Below, in pieces: positions 27,503-36,454 of a stretch of DNA of 64,000 nt (positions are counted from its first letter, which is position 1; every line of letters starts with the position of its first letter). The notes under the pieces were generated by a model. It ran no database searches. It was not told the origin of the DNA and saw nothing but the letters and a program-made list of their open reading frames with translations. The stretch is from Prevotellaceae bacterium UBA1710 (GTDB taxonomy: Bacteria > Bacteroidota > Bacteroidia > Bacteroidales > Bacteroidaceae): contig DCJC01000050.1 of the NCBI GenBank assembly GCA_002317355.1, forward strand, positions 1 to 64,000. The letters are read 5' to 3'. The position numbers and the translations under genes were made by a program.

Positions 27503-27670
27503 AATTATAATTCATAATTCATAGTTATGAAGGCGCGATGAAATATGGATCGAGAAAACGACAAACTTATAAAAACAATATTAATTTAGTCTGGGGAAAC
27601 CCCTCCTTTTGCACTTTTTGGTAGCAGGTCCTCAGGCGCTAAAACTTAAACAACCAATAACAAGAAAAGT

Positions 27671-28462
27671 ATGCGAGTAATCATTGAACCAGACTACGAC
27701 AAAATGTCGAAGTGGGCAGCAAACTATGTTGCCAATCGTATTATCGAGGCTAATCCAACTCCAGAGAAGCCATTCAAGTTGGGATGTCCAACAGGCTCTT
27801 CTCCTCTTGGCCTCTACAAGGAACTCATCAACCTCTACAAGGCAGGTAAGATCTCTTTCCAGAATGTAATCACATTCAACATGGACGAGTACGTTAACCT
27901 TCCAGAAGAGCACCCAGAGAGCTACCATTCATTCATGTGGACAAACTTCTTCTCTCATATTGACATCAAGAAAGAGAATGTACATATCCTCAACGGAAAC
28001 GCTAAGGATCTCAAGGCAGAGTGCGAGGCTTATGAAGCTGCAATCGAAGCAGCAGGCGGTATCGACCTCTTCATGGGTGGTGTAGGTCCTGATGGTCACC
28101 TTGCTTTCAACGAGCCAGGTTCTTCACTCACTTCAAAGACACGTGTGAAGACTCTCACCACAGATACCATCATCGCTAACTCACGTTTCTTCGATGGCGA
28201 TCTGAGTCTCGTTCCAACACAGGCTCTTACCGTAGGTATCGGCACCGTAATGGCTGCAAAGGAAGTTCTCCTCGTTTGTAACGGTCACCACAAGGCACGT
28301 GCCCTCAAGCACATCATCGATGGTGAGATTAGCCACAAGTGGACAGCTTCTATGCTTCAGATGCACGCTCACTCTATCGTTGTTTGCGACGAGCCTGCAT
28401 GCGATGAGCTCACAGTAGGTACATACAAGTACTATCTCGACAAGGAGAGAGGCAACTTGTAA
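27671..28462 (+). CDS. nagB: Glucosamine-6-phosphate deaminase
   Basis: NagB converts glucosamine 6-phosphate to fructose 6-phosphate and ammonia in the cytoplasm, feeding amino-sugar carbon into glycolysis. The 263-residue product has LGCPTGSSPLGLYKEL (phosphate loop), FNMDEY with the catalytic Asp72, and GVGPDGHLAFNEPGSS carrying the catalytic Asp/His/Glu. Its length is close to the 266 residues of E. coli NagB. It appears to stand alone, with an imperfect GC-rich region between it and the following receptor-like gene. Confidence 0.95.
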   Translation: MRVIIEPDYDKMSKWAANYVANRIIEANPTPEKPFKLGCPTGSSPLGLYKELINLYKAGKISFQNVITFNMDEYVNLPEEHPESYHSFMWTNFFSHIDIKKENVHILNGNAKDLKAECEAYEAAIEAAGGIDLFMGGVGPDGHLAFNEPGSSLTSKTRVKTLTTDTIIANSRFFDGDLSLVPTQALTVGIGTVMAAKEVLLVCNGHHKARALKHIIDGEISHKWTASMLQMHAHSIVVCDEPACDELTVGTYKYYLDKERGNL

Positions 28463-28654
28463 ACATATAAGGATAACGCTGGAGGGGAAAATACGAACCC
28501 TCCGCGTTATTTCCCTTTAGTACTACAGCCGAAAAAGAACAGCCGAAAGGCTTACGTACAGTTCTCTTTAAAAAGAAGATAATCACTTTATAATAAAATG
28601 ACAAAACAAAGATTACAAGATATGAAACACGGAATTCATTATAATTGTATAAAT

Positions 28655-31648
28655 ATGAAGACGAAAGAATTTTATCTGGTTTTATTAATCCTATTAACCT
28701 CAGTTACTTTCACATTTGCTCAGTCAAGCAAGAAGAAAGACAAGAAGAAGTTAGAACTTTTTGGTTACGTCATCGATGCTAAGACGAAGGCGGGACCTGA
28801 TAGTGTGTTTGTCACATTGATGCGTGAAGACAGTACCGTTGTCGATACGATGACATGTCATAAGTACGAGAAGAGCAGATGGAACATGCGTGACCGTTCA
28901 TACTACGAACTCCATGTAGCAGCAGACTCTGCCGTTGGCAAATATATCGTTTCTGCCAAGGCACCTGGCTATTACCCCAACACCATTAATTATGAAGTCA
29001 AGAAGGTGGCTCGCAATCGTTGGTTCGAGTTGCCTATGATATATATGCGCCCACAGAAGGTTGGCGTACCTGATAGCGTCATGCTCGATGAGGTCGTTGT
29101 CAAGGCCACAAAGATCAAGATGGTACAGAAGGGAGACACCATCATCTATGATGCCTCTGCCTTCCCACTGGAAGAAGGAAGCATGCTCGAGGCATTGGTT
29201 CGACAGTTGCCTGGAGCTACCCTCAACAGCGATGGAGAAATCACCGTCAATGGCGAGAAGGTGGAAGAACTCACCCTCAATGGCAAGGACTTCTTCAAGG
29301 GCAACAAGAAGGTGATGCTCGAGAATCTTCCAAGTTTCACAGTGAAGAATATACAGGTGTATCATAAGAGCTCGGAGAAGAGTAAATGGGCTGGTCGAGA
29401 GGTTGAGCAGAAGACCTTCACCATGGACGTGCAGCTCAAGCGTCAGTATAACAAGGGATTCCTCGGCAATGTGGAAGTCGCAGGAGGAACGGAAGACCGC
29501 TACATGGCGCGTCTCTTTGCCCTTCGCTACACCGACTGCTCACGTCTCTCCGTGTATGCCAACACCAACAACGTGAACGAGAACCGTAAGCCTGGACGTG
29601 ATGGCGATTGGGATCCATCCAATCAGCCTGAAGGCTCACGCAATACCCGAAAGGCTGGTATAGACCTCCATATTGAGGAAAAAGAGAGAAGATGGGAGGA
29701 GCAGGGCTCTTTGGAGTTCAGTTGGGATAAGTCGGTTGATGATAACACCAGCAACTCTGAGCAGTTCCTCTCAACTGGAAACACCTTCTCACGCTCTCTC
29801 TCCAGCCGAATGTCTCACAGCAAGCGTCTCAACCTGCAGAACACCTTCTACGTACGTAAGCCGATGTGGCTCGTCGCTTGGACCCAACTAAGCTATGATG
29901 AGAATAATAGCGACCACATGTCGCGTAGCATGCTTGCCGATGCCGAGTTCAGTCGCTGGGGCAATGTGCAGCAGAGCCTCGATTCTGCCTTCTCTTCACA
30001 GCTCAATCCAGAGCTTCAGAAGCAACTCATCAACCGCCGCAAAGATTCATCTCTCAGCAACTGGAAGTCATTTTATTTCAACCAGAATGCAAGTTCAATC
30101 TTCAAGCTCAGTTCTGGCGATAATATAGAGGTTGGAATAAATGGCGGCTACCAGAACGTAGAGGATAAGGCATTCAACCTTCAGGACGTGAACTACTTCC
30201 GCACAACTGATAGCGGCGACCTGTTCCAGAATAAATACAACACCTCTCCAAATCATAGATATAACTATAGCGTTACTGCAGGCTATACCTATAATATGAG
30301 TGAGAAAGTGCAGATGGGACTTAATCTTGAATATGGTCAGGAGTATAGCAAGAACGAGCAGAAATACTTCAATCTTCATGATATCGACGGTTGGGGATTT
30401 GGATCAGTTCATCCATTGGGCGACCTGCCAAGCAACTATGATGTCATGCTCAATACCATTGATGCACAGAATAGCCGTACCACCACTGACATGACAAAAT
30501 CATTTGACGCGAATTACAGAATCATGTTCCAGCAGTACAATGAGAGATTTCAGTTCTTCGGCTATATTTTGGGCGCTTTAGGCCAACGAAAACAGCACTA
30601 CAATTATCAGAGTAAGGTTAATAATACTCTGTTCGACCGAGATTATTTTAAGTATAGTGCTAATACAATGATCTACTATCGTAATGCAAAGAAGAACTAC
30701 GGATTCCGGTTTGATGCCCGAATCAATAACTCGCCTGCTAATGTCGGCAATATGATTGATGTGAAGAATGATACCGACCCTCTCAACATTCGTCTCGGAA
30801 ATCCTGACCTCAAGGCTTCAGTCAGCGAGAATCTACATTTCCAGGGCGATAAGAGTTGGCAACATGAAGGCGACTCCATCTCTGGCTGGACTAATGTGCG
30901 TGCCAGCCTAAATGCCACTCAGAATGCTGTGTCGCAGGGTTTCACTCTCAACACCACAACGGGTGGACGCACCTATAAGCCAGTCAATGTAGATGGCAAC
31001 TGGAACTGGGAAGCTGGCTGGGGAGGCGGCTTGGAATTCGGTAAGGGTAAGTGCTTCACCTTTATCAATGACATCAACTATGCCTTCTCCCAGAATGTTG
31101 ATATGATAGCTACAGAGGGACAGACAAGTTCTGACATCAGCAAGGTGCACAACAATAACTGGACTGAGAACGTCACTCTCGAATTCAAGCAGGGCGACAG
31201 CCTCTCTATCGGCCTTAATGGCAGATTCGACTACCGTCACAGCACCTCTGAAGCTACCACCTTCGCCAATATCGATGCCTACAATTTCTCTTACGGTCTC
31301 TCTGGCATATGGAGGGTATTCCGCACAGGCATCAAGATTGCCACCGACCTTAAGATGTACTCACGCCGTGGCTATGCCTCTGAAGAGTTCAACACCAACA
31401 ACCTCGTGTGGAATGCATCCATCTCACGTTCATTCTTCAAGAAGAAGCTCACCGCACGTCTTGAGATGTTCGACATTCTCCACCAACTCACCAACACCAA
31501 CTTCTATATCAATGGTCAGGGACGCACAGAGACTGTCACCAACACCCTCCCACGCTATGCCATGCTGCATCTGCAGTGGAGCCTCTCTCCAGTGAAGGAA
31601 AAGAAGACAACGCGCACGCTTGATGGTGATGTTGTAATAATAGAATAA
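28655..31648 (+). CDS. TonB-receptor-like outer-membrane beta-barrel protein
   Basis: The ATG at 28655 gives a good signal peptide (MKTKEFYLVLLILLTSV, cleaved after FAQ); earlier in-frame ATGs at 28598 and 28622 would extend past it. The order is a carboxypeptidase-regulatory-like beta-sandwich (LFGYVIDAKTKAGPDSVFV), a short plug-like region (VMLDEVVVKATKI; MLEALVRQLPGATLNSDGEI; NGKDFFKGNKKVMLENLP), then a long barrel rich in aromatic strands to residue 998. This is the organisation of the outer-membrane beta-barrel (OMP_b-brl_3) group related to TonB-dependent receptors. No SusD-like partner is adjacent, so substrate is unknown. Confidence 0.82.
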   Translation: MKTKEFYLVLLILLTSVTFTFAQSSKKKDKKKLELFGYVIDAKTKAGPDSVFVTLMREDSTVVDTMTCHKYEKSRWNMRDRSYYELHVAADSAVGKYIVSAKAPGYYPNTINYEVKKVARNRWFELPMIYMRPQKVGVPDSVMLDEVVVKATKIKMVQKGDTIIYDASAFPLEEGSMLEALVRQLPGATLNSDGEITVNGEKVEELTLNGKDFFKGNKKVMLENLPSFTVKNIQVYHKSSEKSKWAGREVEQKTFTMDVQLKRQYNKGFLGNVEVAGGTEDRYMARLFALRYTDCSRLSVYANTNNVNENRKPGRDGDWDPSNQPEGSRNTRKAGIDLHIEEKERRWEEQGSLEFSWDKSVDDNTSNSEQFLSTGNTFSRSLSSRMSHSKRLNLQNTFYVRKPMWLVAWTQLSYDENNSDHMSRSMLADAEFSRWGNVQQSLDSAFSSQLNPELQKQLINRRKDSSLSNWKSFYFNQNASSIFKLSSGDNIEVGINGGYQNVEDKAFNLQDVNYFRTTDSGDLFQNKYNTSPNHRYNYSVTAGYTYNMSEKVQMGLNLEYGQEYSKNEQKYFNLHDIDGWGFGSVHPLGDLPSNYDVMLNTIDAQNSRTTTDMTKSFDANYRIMFQQYNERFQFFGYILGALGQRKQHYNYQSKVNNTLFDRDYFKYSANTMIYYRNAKKNYGFRFDARINNSPANVGNMIDVKNDTDPLNIRLGNPDLKASVSENLHFQGDKSWQHEGDSISGWTNVRASLNATQNAVSQGFTLNTTTGGRTYKPVNVDGNWNWEAGWGGGLEFGKGKCFTFINDINYAFSQNVDMIATEGQTSSDISKVHNNNWTENVTLEFKQGDSLSIGLNGRFDYRHSTSEATTFANIDAYNFSYGLSGIWRVFRTGIKIATDLKMYSRRGYASEEFNTNNLVWNASISRSFFKKKLTARLEMFDILHQLTNTNFYINGQGRTETVTNTLPRYAMLHLQWSLSPVKEKKTTRTLDGDVVIIE

Positions 31649-31760
31649 AGCTTAGCCTGCATAATTCATGTAGGAATTGATAATTAAGAGTTTGCAAAAT
31701 ATCCATCAAATATTATTCGGATTGTATTGCTCGCGCAAATTAATCATTATCAATTATAAA
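31649..31760. other. Boundary between core and accessory DNA
   Basis: This is a short noncoding stretch after the receptor gene. From here rightward, dispersed repeats and mobile-element genes dominate. Confidence 0.4.
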
Positions 31761-31925
31761 TTAACGTGAGTTCGACGAATTCGTTAGTCACTTGATTGAT
31801 GAGCCCCGAAGTGGGCGACGCCTAAAAGGGCTGTCCTTTTAGGTGTCGTCTTCTTCGGGGCTCGTACATCACAATTCTTATTTTGCTGGATACCAAAAGA
31901 TTAGAATTCATCGAACTCACGTTAA
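31761..31925. mobile_element. MITE-like palindromic element, copy 1 (165 bp)
   Basis: The ends are 22-base inverted repeats matching at 21 positions (TTAACGTGAGTTCGACGAAT... and ...ATTCATCGAACTCACGTTAA). The interior holds a strong two-stage hairpin. GAGCCCCGAAG (31801-31811) pairs with CTTCGGGGCTC (31853-31863), and inside it CCTAAAAGG pairs with CCTTTTAGG. No coding frame exists. The same element recurs, shortened, at 36273-36408 in the same orientation. Confidence 0.75.
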
Positions 31926-31985
31926 TCCTTAGTCCCTAATCCCTAATCTACTCTAAAATCCTTATTGTTACCTGTTACTTGTTAC
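31924..31985 (-). repeat. Heptad dispersed repeat, copy 1 (minus orientation)
   Basis: On the minus strand the sequence reads GGTAACAAGTAACAGGTAAC then AATAAGGATTTT, followed by heptads of GATTAGG type. It overlaps the end of the adjacent gene, supplying its last codons (Gly-Asn-Lys) and stop. Confidence 0.75.
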
Positions 31986-32472
31986 CGAGGCATTCTTCCC
32001 AGCGCTTCACCACATAGACGTACTGACTCCTGTACTTCCTGCGAGCCTTCTTTTGGGCATCTGGAATCTTTACATCTGTTTTCATACCCTCCAATTGGGC
32101 ATCGTCAATACTGAGATATAGGTTTTGCAGGCTCTTGATGCTACGGCTCAAAGCCGGGCGATCACTTATCACCGAGTTTCCGAGATTACAGACCACACGT
32201 TTTATGAAACCAGTACAGTTGTCATCCATACCTTTTTCCACCAAATAGTAGATATATATCATCGCCCAAAGGAGTGTTTTGCTAATCCTCTTTTTGGGGG
32301 CAAGCTCGTAATCCGTATGTTTGCCGGGAATAGGATGATAGTACATCTCAACCATGGCCATGCTACGACGGATGAAGTCCTCTTCACACTCTGCAGTATG
32401 AAAAGGATTCTTCTCCGGACGCCCGACAGGTCTTTTCTGTCGAGGCTCAAATATGTCATCTTCCCACTCCAC
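31975..32472 (-). CDS. Unidentified 165-residue protein of the minus-strand module
   Basis: I do not recognise the family. The frame starts at a GTG at 32472, 3 bases after the stop of the preceding gene, so translational coupling is likely. The chain is basic. It has an AT-hook-like RPVGRP near residue 15, a helical middle (KTLLWAMIYIYYLVEKG) and a basic C-terminal part (KKARRKYRSQYVYVVKRWEE). This could suit DNA or nucleic-acid binding. The last three residues and the stop codon are encoded by a dispersed heptad repeat, so the natural C-terminus may have been altered. It is the last gene of a three-gene set with the BT4734-like protein. Confidence 0.6.
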   Translation of the reverse strand: MEWEDDIFEPRQKRPVGRPEKNPFHTAECEEDFIRRSMAMVEMYYHPIPGKHTDYELAPKKRISKTLLWAMIYIYYLVEKGMDDNCTGFIKRVVCNLGNSVISDRPALSRSIKSLQNLYLSIDDAQLEGMKTDVKIPDAQKKARRKYRSQYVYVVKRWEECLGNK

Positions 32473-32475
32473 GCC

Positions 32476-33510
32476 TTATTCTGTTTTATCTTCGTCCGAC
32501 TCTTCGTTCAACTCATCATCGTCCCAATCATCCAACTCATCATCGTCCCAATCATCAAAAAAATCTGCATAATCATCGGTGTAGTTTTCCTGTTCCTCTG
32601 TGAACAATGACATACCGAGAATATCGAGGGCGATGATGTACTCGGTGCTTCTCATGTTTGGCGACTTAACGTCATACTTTTCCTTCAGTTCATAAACCTT
32701 TGCCCAGAGAGCCTTCAGATGTTCCCTCTCAGGATGGCGCTCGCCAATAGTCCAGTTCTCTCTGATCCATGCAGCCAACTCACGTGCCATGAGCACCTGC
32801 TGATAGCGGAACATCCTGTCGATGAAAGTGTCCATAGCGTCATAGAGCGATAGCTCGAGCATATCCATACCCATGAGCTTTCCTATCTTCATGTGGTTCT
32901 CCGTAGTCCATAGATTATCGGCACACTCGCCTATGGCAGCGATCAATTTATTTGTGTCCTTCTCTGATCTACGCCATTTTGAATTTACGGCATAGAAGAA
33001 ATTCTCTGTAATCTCAGTGCGAGCCACGGCGGTGTAGTTCTCCTCATCGTTCGCCATCAGCTGATGGATGTCATATACGATGGCAGCAGAAAGGTTAGGC
33101 CATTTGCAGCCGATGATGAATTTATACAACTCCTTGTTGTCCATACTGCTCTCGCCGTTTTGCATATTCCAAGGCCATGCCGTCCAGTCTATCCTCTTGG
33201 CACGGAACAGTGGATAGCACAGATCCTTCAGATCCATAAAGAAACTGAAACGCACGCGCTCGCTGTCGCTCAGGGCATTGATAGCCGCAAGGTTGCGACA
33301 CTCTTCCACATTTTCAGGAATATCGAATAGCTCAAGCGTATATTCTGAATTGTCGTTGTATCTGCCGTCATAGAACATCTCGTCATTGGCTGTCTGCATC
33401 AGAAGGTTGCGATAGTCCTCGCTATCCCTTTCTGGGAGATTGTCGAAATCTACTTTCTCGATAGCCCACTCGAAGTGTTCCAGTATGTTTTTTAATATGT
33501 TTTTTTCCAT
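32476..33510 (-). CDS. Unidentified 344-residue acidic protein of the minus-strand module
   Basis: The chosen ATG at 33510 (MEKNILKNILEHFEWAIEK) has an AGGAGT sequence about 8 bases upstream, a rare clear ribosome-binding site in this window; the frame is open further to 33591. The body is helical, with many aromatic residues and no recognised motif. The C-terminus is very acidic and contains a tandem repeat of DDWDDDEL (about residues 320-335), encoded by a duplicated 24-base unit. Acidic tails of this kind are seen in proteins that mimic DNA or bind basic partners, but that is speculation here. It lies between the BT4734-like gene and the 165-residue gene. Confidence 0.65.
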   Translation of the reverse strand: MEKNILKNILEHFEWAIEKVDFDNLPERDSEDYRNLLMQTANDEMFYDGRYNDNSEYTLELFDIPENVEECRNLAAINALSDSERVRFSFFMDLKDLCYPLFRAKRIDWTAWPWNMQNGESSMDNKELYKFIIGCKWPNLSAAIVYDIHQLMANDEENYTAVARTEITENFFYAVNSKWRRSEKDTNKLIAAIGECADNLWTTENHMKIGKLMGMDMLELSLYDAMDTFIDRMFRYQQVLMARELAAWIRENWTIGERHPEREHLKALWAKVYELKEKYDVKSPNMRSTEYIIALDILGMSLFTEEQENYTDDYADFFDDWDDDELDDWDDDELNEESDEDKTE

Positions 33511-33614
33511 TTTTTGTACTCCTGTTGATATTTGATAGGGAGGTGCAGAAACGCTCCTGCTTGCAAAGTTACCAATATTCCTGCACCCCACAAAATTTAT
33601 TCTACACTATTTTT

Positions 33615-33639
33615 CTTATTGTTACTTGTTACCTGTTAC
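33615..33639 (-). repeat. Heptad dispersed repeat, copy 2 (minus orientation)
   Basis: On the minus strand it reads GTAACAGGTAACAAGTAACA then ATAAG. It begins 8 bases after the stop of the BT4734-like gene. The order of the GTAACAG and GTAACAA units is swapped relative to most copies. Confidence 0.75.
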
Positions 33640-33647
33640 CGATGCCT

Positions 33648-35912
33648 CTATGCCACCAGCTGCATCACCTTCTCGTAGCAACCTTCAGACACCTTTCGGA
33701 TAAGCCCTTCAGCCACCCATCGGCTTATCACCATCTTCACGTTGGTGCTGTCGCCATTCTGCGCACGGAGAGCAATGAGTTCCTGTACGCTGAAGTGGTC
33801 AGGGAGGATGGAGAACAGCTTCTTGTTCTTGGTCATGCGACTCTGCTTCTGCATGAGCGAGTTGTCGATGTCGTTGATGTCCTCGTAGTCCTTGCCACAG
33901 AAGGTGTAAACGCCAAGCCGGTGAGCCTCGGCTGTCCACTTCACCACCTTTGCTATCTCGCGAATCTGCTTCTCGTCAGTAGGACAACCGCGAAGGAACC
34001 ACTGCAGCACACCAGTGCGCATAGCCACCACGAGGGCACGCTTGCCAAGGTCATACCACACCTCATCAGGATTCTCGTCGTCTTCCTTGTCCCACTTGTT
34101 CTTGAGCATCATGATGGTTTTCTCGAGCCATGGCAGTTGCACCTTCTTGCCATCCTTGCCAGCAGCAGAAAGAGCGTCACACTTCTCGTCAAGCTGTGCC
34201 TGCTCTATTTCCGTAAGACTCTCGTAGTGCGGAAATCCCTTCATTCTTACCGATGGCATGAATGCGAAGAGTACACGGTTGTTCAGTCCACCCTCAGGGT
34301 TGTTGTAGAACTTATGCATACCGCCTGGAGTACCGCAATAGAGGCAGTTGAGATAGATAGGAATGCGGATGTTGCGTGTGAGTCGGCTCTTGCTCTCCTT
34401 GCCACCGATAGCGTTGTCGAAAGCCTTGCAGAGAAGGTCGTCGTTGTCGCCATATACCGTCTTCTTCGCCTTCGACAGTCGTGCCACCTCCTCAGTAAAC
34501 TGAATGGCATGCTCTCCCTCGAGATTATCGAGATACTCAAGCATCTGACTTGTCGTGATGTCATCGCCGAAGAGCTTCACACGTGGACGAGGATCGTCTG
34601 GCTTCTCCGAGTCATCGCTTGCCTTGTTGCAGATGGCGAGATACTCGTCAGCCTTATGTCGCTCCAGTGCGTCTTCTACCTGCTGTCGCTTTGTCATGAG
34701 GTTGAAGAGATGTGCTGCGTAAGCCTTGCCGCTACTGCTCTTGCCCACCACGGCTGTCTGAAACGAGAGTGAGTTCTCACGACCATCCATGTAGTCGAAG
34801 CGGATGTGAGTGCCATACACGCCCCAGATTGGCAGCATCGCCATGAACACCTGCGAACGGAGATGCTTTGGGTAGTGCGAGAGAATCATCTCCTCTACGG
34901 CAGACACTCTCGGAAGCCTTGGCAGCTGGATGTCGTTTTCGGCAGTAGCACCACTCACGTTCTTCAGTTCGTTTATCACGCCTCTCATCACGGGAGTAAT
35001 GGTGCGGCCGTTGGTGGCAAGCGCATTGCTGATGGTTCGGCGAACCTCTGCGTCAGGAAGGCTGGAGAAGTAAGGTGCCACGAGCATGTAGAGCGTCTGG
35101 AAGTTGTAGCCGCAGATGTGGCGAAGCTCACGCACAAGGATGTAGAGGTCGTCATTGCGCTCACCTTCGCGAGGCTCTCCCTGAGTGGCTATGCGACGAA
35201 GCAGCGCCTCGATGATAGTGCTGTAGCTGATGCCCTGATAGCTGAAGTTGGCTGCAACGTTCTTTGAAGGTATGCTGTCCTCCTTACCCTTTGCACTTTC
35301 CTCCTTACTCTCAGTACTATCTACATTACTCTTTACACTTTCTACTTTACACTCTTCACTATTGAAGAGTTTGTCGTTGTCCACGAAGAGCATATAGTCC
35401 TTGCTTGGGAGGAATGACACGCGAGACAGATCCTTGATCTTGCGGTCGGCAAACTGGCTCATGCCAAACATTGCTGCAAGCCTCTCCTGGCACTGGGTGA
35501 TTCGCTCACCTTCAGGAAGGATAGTCACCAGACGGAGTCCTTCGCCACGAGGAGTGACATGAGCAAGCACGATGCCCAGTTCTGCTTCCTTGCCGGCTAT
35601 CTTCTCCTCGTAGAACTTGCGAGGCTCCACAGGCATGTGGTCCCAGTCATGCAGGCAGAATCCGCTCGCGATGGCAGTCTCAGCCGTTGGGCGTACGCCA
35701 TCCTCTGGCATCTGGCAAGCAAAGAGCACCACAGGCAGATTGCTCTTCAGCCTTGACTTCATCTCCTGGTCAGTTTCTGCCTCAATGCGAGACATGATGG
35801 TGCTCACTTCGCTTGAAGTAGTGAGAGTCTCAAGAGCCTCAGGAGTAAGGCGCTTCATGGTCTTGCTTCTGCAAGAGTCCATGTAACCGATTTGTGTAAT
35901 TCTTTTTATCAT
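33648..35912 (-). CDS. BT4734-like (VirE N-terminal) and DUF3987 protein
   Basis: The first 60 residues (ITQIGYMDSCRSKTMKRLTP and following) match the start of BT4734-like/VirE-N proteins, so the start at 35912 fits. The N-terminal primase-like domain covers about 1-190. A low-complexity Lys/Glu/Ser insert (about 190-225) follows. The DUF3987 ATPase-like part has a P-loop-like AVVGKSSSGKAYAAHLF near 392 (Ala replaces the usual Thr/Ser after GK), GDDITTSQMLEYL and FTEEVARL. A winged-helix-like C-terminus (FSVQELIALRAQNGDSTNVK) ends the chain. Such proteins are common on Bacteroidota mobile elements and phage-like islands, with proposed primase-helicase roles. It heads the minus-strand module, with a promoter upstream. 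It is noticeably richer in G and C than its right-hand neighbours. Confidence 0.82.
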   Translation of the reverse strand: MIKRITQIGYMDSCRSKTMKRLTPEALETLTTSSEVSTIMSRIEAETDQEMKSRLKSNLPVVLFACQMPEDGVRPTAETAIASGFCLHDWDHMPVEPRKFYEEKIAGKEAELGIVLAHVTPRGEGLRLVTILPEGERITQCQERLAAMFGMSQFADRKIKDLSRVSFLPSKDYMLFVDNDKLFNSEECKVESVKSNVDSTESKEESAKGKEDSIPSKNVAANFSYQGISYSTIIEALLRRIATQGEPREGERNDDLYILVRELRHICGYNFQTLYMLVAPYFSSLPDAEVRRTISNALATNGRTITPVMRGVINELKNVSGATAENDIQLPRLPRVSAVEEMILSHYPKHLRSQVFMAMLPIWGVYGTHIRFDYMDGRENSLSFQTAVVGKSSSGKAYAAHLFNLMTKRQQVEDALERHKADEYLAICNKASDDSEKPDDPRPRVKLFGDDITTSQMLEYLDNLEGEHAIQFTEEVARLSKAKKTVYGDNDDLLCKAFDNAIGGKESKSRLTRNIRIPIYLNCLYCGTPGGMHKFYNNPEGGLNNRVLFAFMPSVRMKGFPHYESLTEIEQAQLDEKCDALSAAGKDGKKVQLPWLEKTIMMLKNKWDKEDDENPDEVWYDLGKRALVVAMRTGVLQWFLRGCPTDEKQIREIAKVVKWTAEAHRLGVYTFCGKDYEDINDIDNSLMQKQSRMTKNKKLFSILPDHFSVQELIALRAQNGDSTNVKMVISRWVAEGLIRKVSEGCYEKVMQLVA

Positions 35913-35955
35913 GTGAATTTCTTTTTATTGAGCCCCTTGGGCCCGTTGTTGATTA

Positions 35956-35987
35956 CAAAGTTACAACAAATTTTTCTTACCTCCAAG
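35956..35987 (-). promoter_or_regulatory. Promoter of the minus-strand module
   Basis: On the minus strand CTTG (35987-35984) and TAACTTTG (35963-35956) are 20 bases apart, one base off the consensus. The ATG is 43 bases further on. Confidence 0.6.
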
Positions 35988-36158
35988 ACTTTTCTTCGTG
36001 TGCATAATTAGTGTGTTATTCTTTATAATTAGTGTGTTAAGTTGCTTGAATTAGTGTGTTATCTTTTGTACTTAAATTGCTATTATGCGCGCGTATATTT
36101 TCGTTTGGGCAGAATTACGCAATCAGCCTGTCTGGAATAGTTCTTTGCTCGGAGGAAC

Positions 36159-36268
36159 TGGCTCTTACGTGACTCTTACCTTCCTCTTACGTGACTCTTA
36201 CCTTCCTCTTACCTGCAGTAAGAAAAAAGTAAGGCTTAAGTAAGCCTACGGTAAAAGGGAGGTAAGTG
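36159..36268. repeat. 11-bp-period array C (10 units)
   Basis: Ten contiguous 11-base units. TGGCTCTTACG, TGACTCTTACC, TTCCTCTTACG, TGACTCTTACC and TTCCTCTTACC carry the core CTTAC. They are followed by TGCAGTAAGAA, AAAAGTAAGGC, TTAAGTAAGCC, TACGGTAAAAG and GGAGGTAAGTG, which carry GTAAG or close variants. The switch is at CTTACCTGCAGTAAG. The array shares its CTCTTAC core with array A, 21 kb away. Confidence 0.82.
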
Positions 36269-36272
36269 TAAA

Positions 36273-36408
36273 TTAACGTGAGTTCGACAAATTCGTTAGT
36301 CGCTTGATTGATGAGCCCTTTTAGGTATCGCCACCTTCGGGGCTCGCCCATCACGGAATTCTTATTGATTGAAAAACAAATATTTAGAATTCGTCGAACT
36401 CACGTTAA
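36273..36408. mobile_element. MITE-like palindromic element, copy 2 (136 bp)
   Basis: It has the same inverted-repeat ends as copy 1 and the same flanking interior phrases (TTAGTC-CTTGATTGATGAGCCC and CTTCGGGGCTCG), in the same orientation. The inner hairpin arm has been lost. Together the two copies bracket the three-gene minus-strand module. Confidence 0.75.
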
Positions 36409-36429
36409 ATTAGGTTGTATAGTCAAGCA

Positions 36430-36454
36430 GTAACAAGTAACAGGTAACAATAAG
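36430..36454 (+). repeat. Heptad dispersed repeat, copy 3
   Basis: It reads GTAACAAGTAACAGGTAACA then ATAAG, on the plus strand, 21 bases after MITE-like copy 2. Confidence 0.75.

Noticed and set aside
33525..34772. A 415-codon open frame on the plus strand
   Set aside because: It is antisense to the BT4734-like/DUF3987 gene, whose protein matches a known family along its length. The plus-strand translation is rich in His, Leu and Val without domain character.
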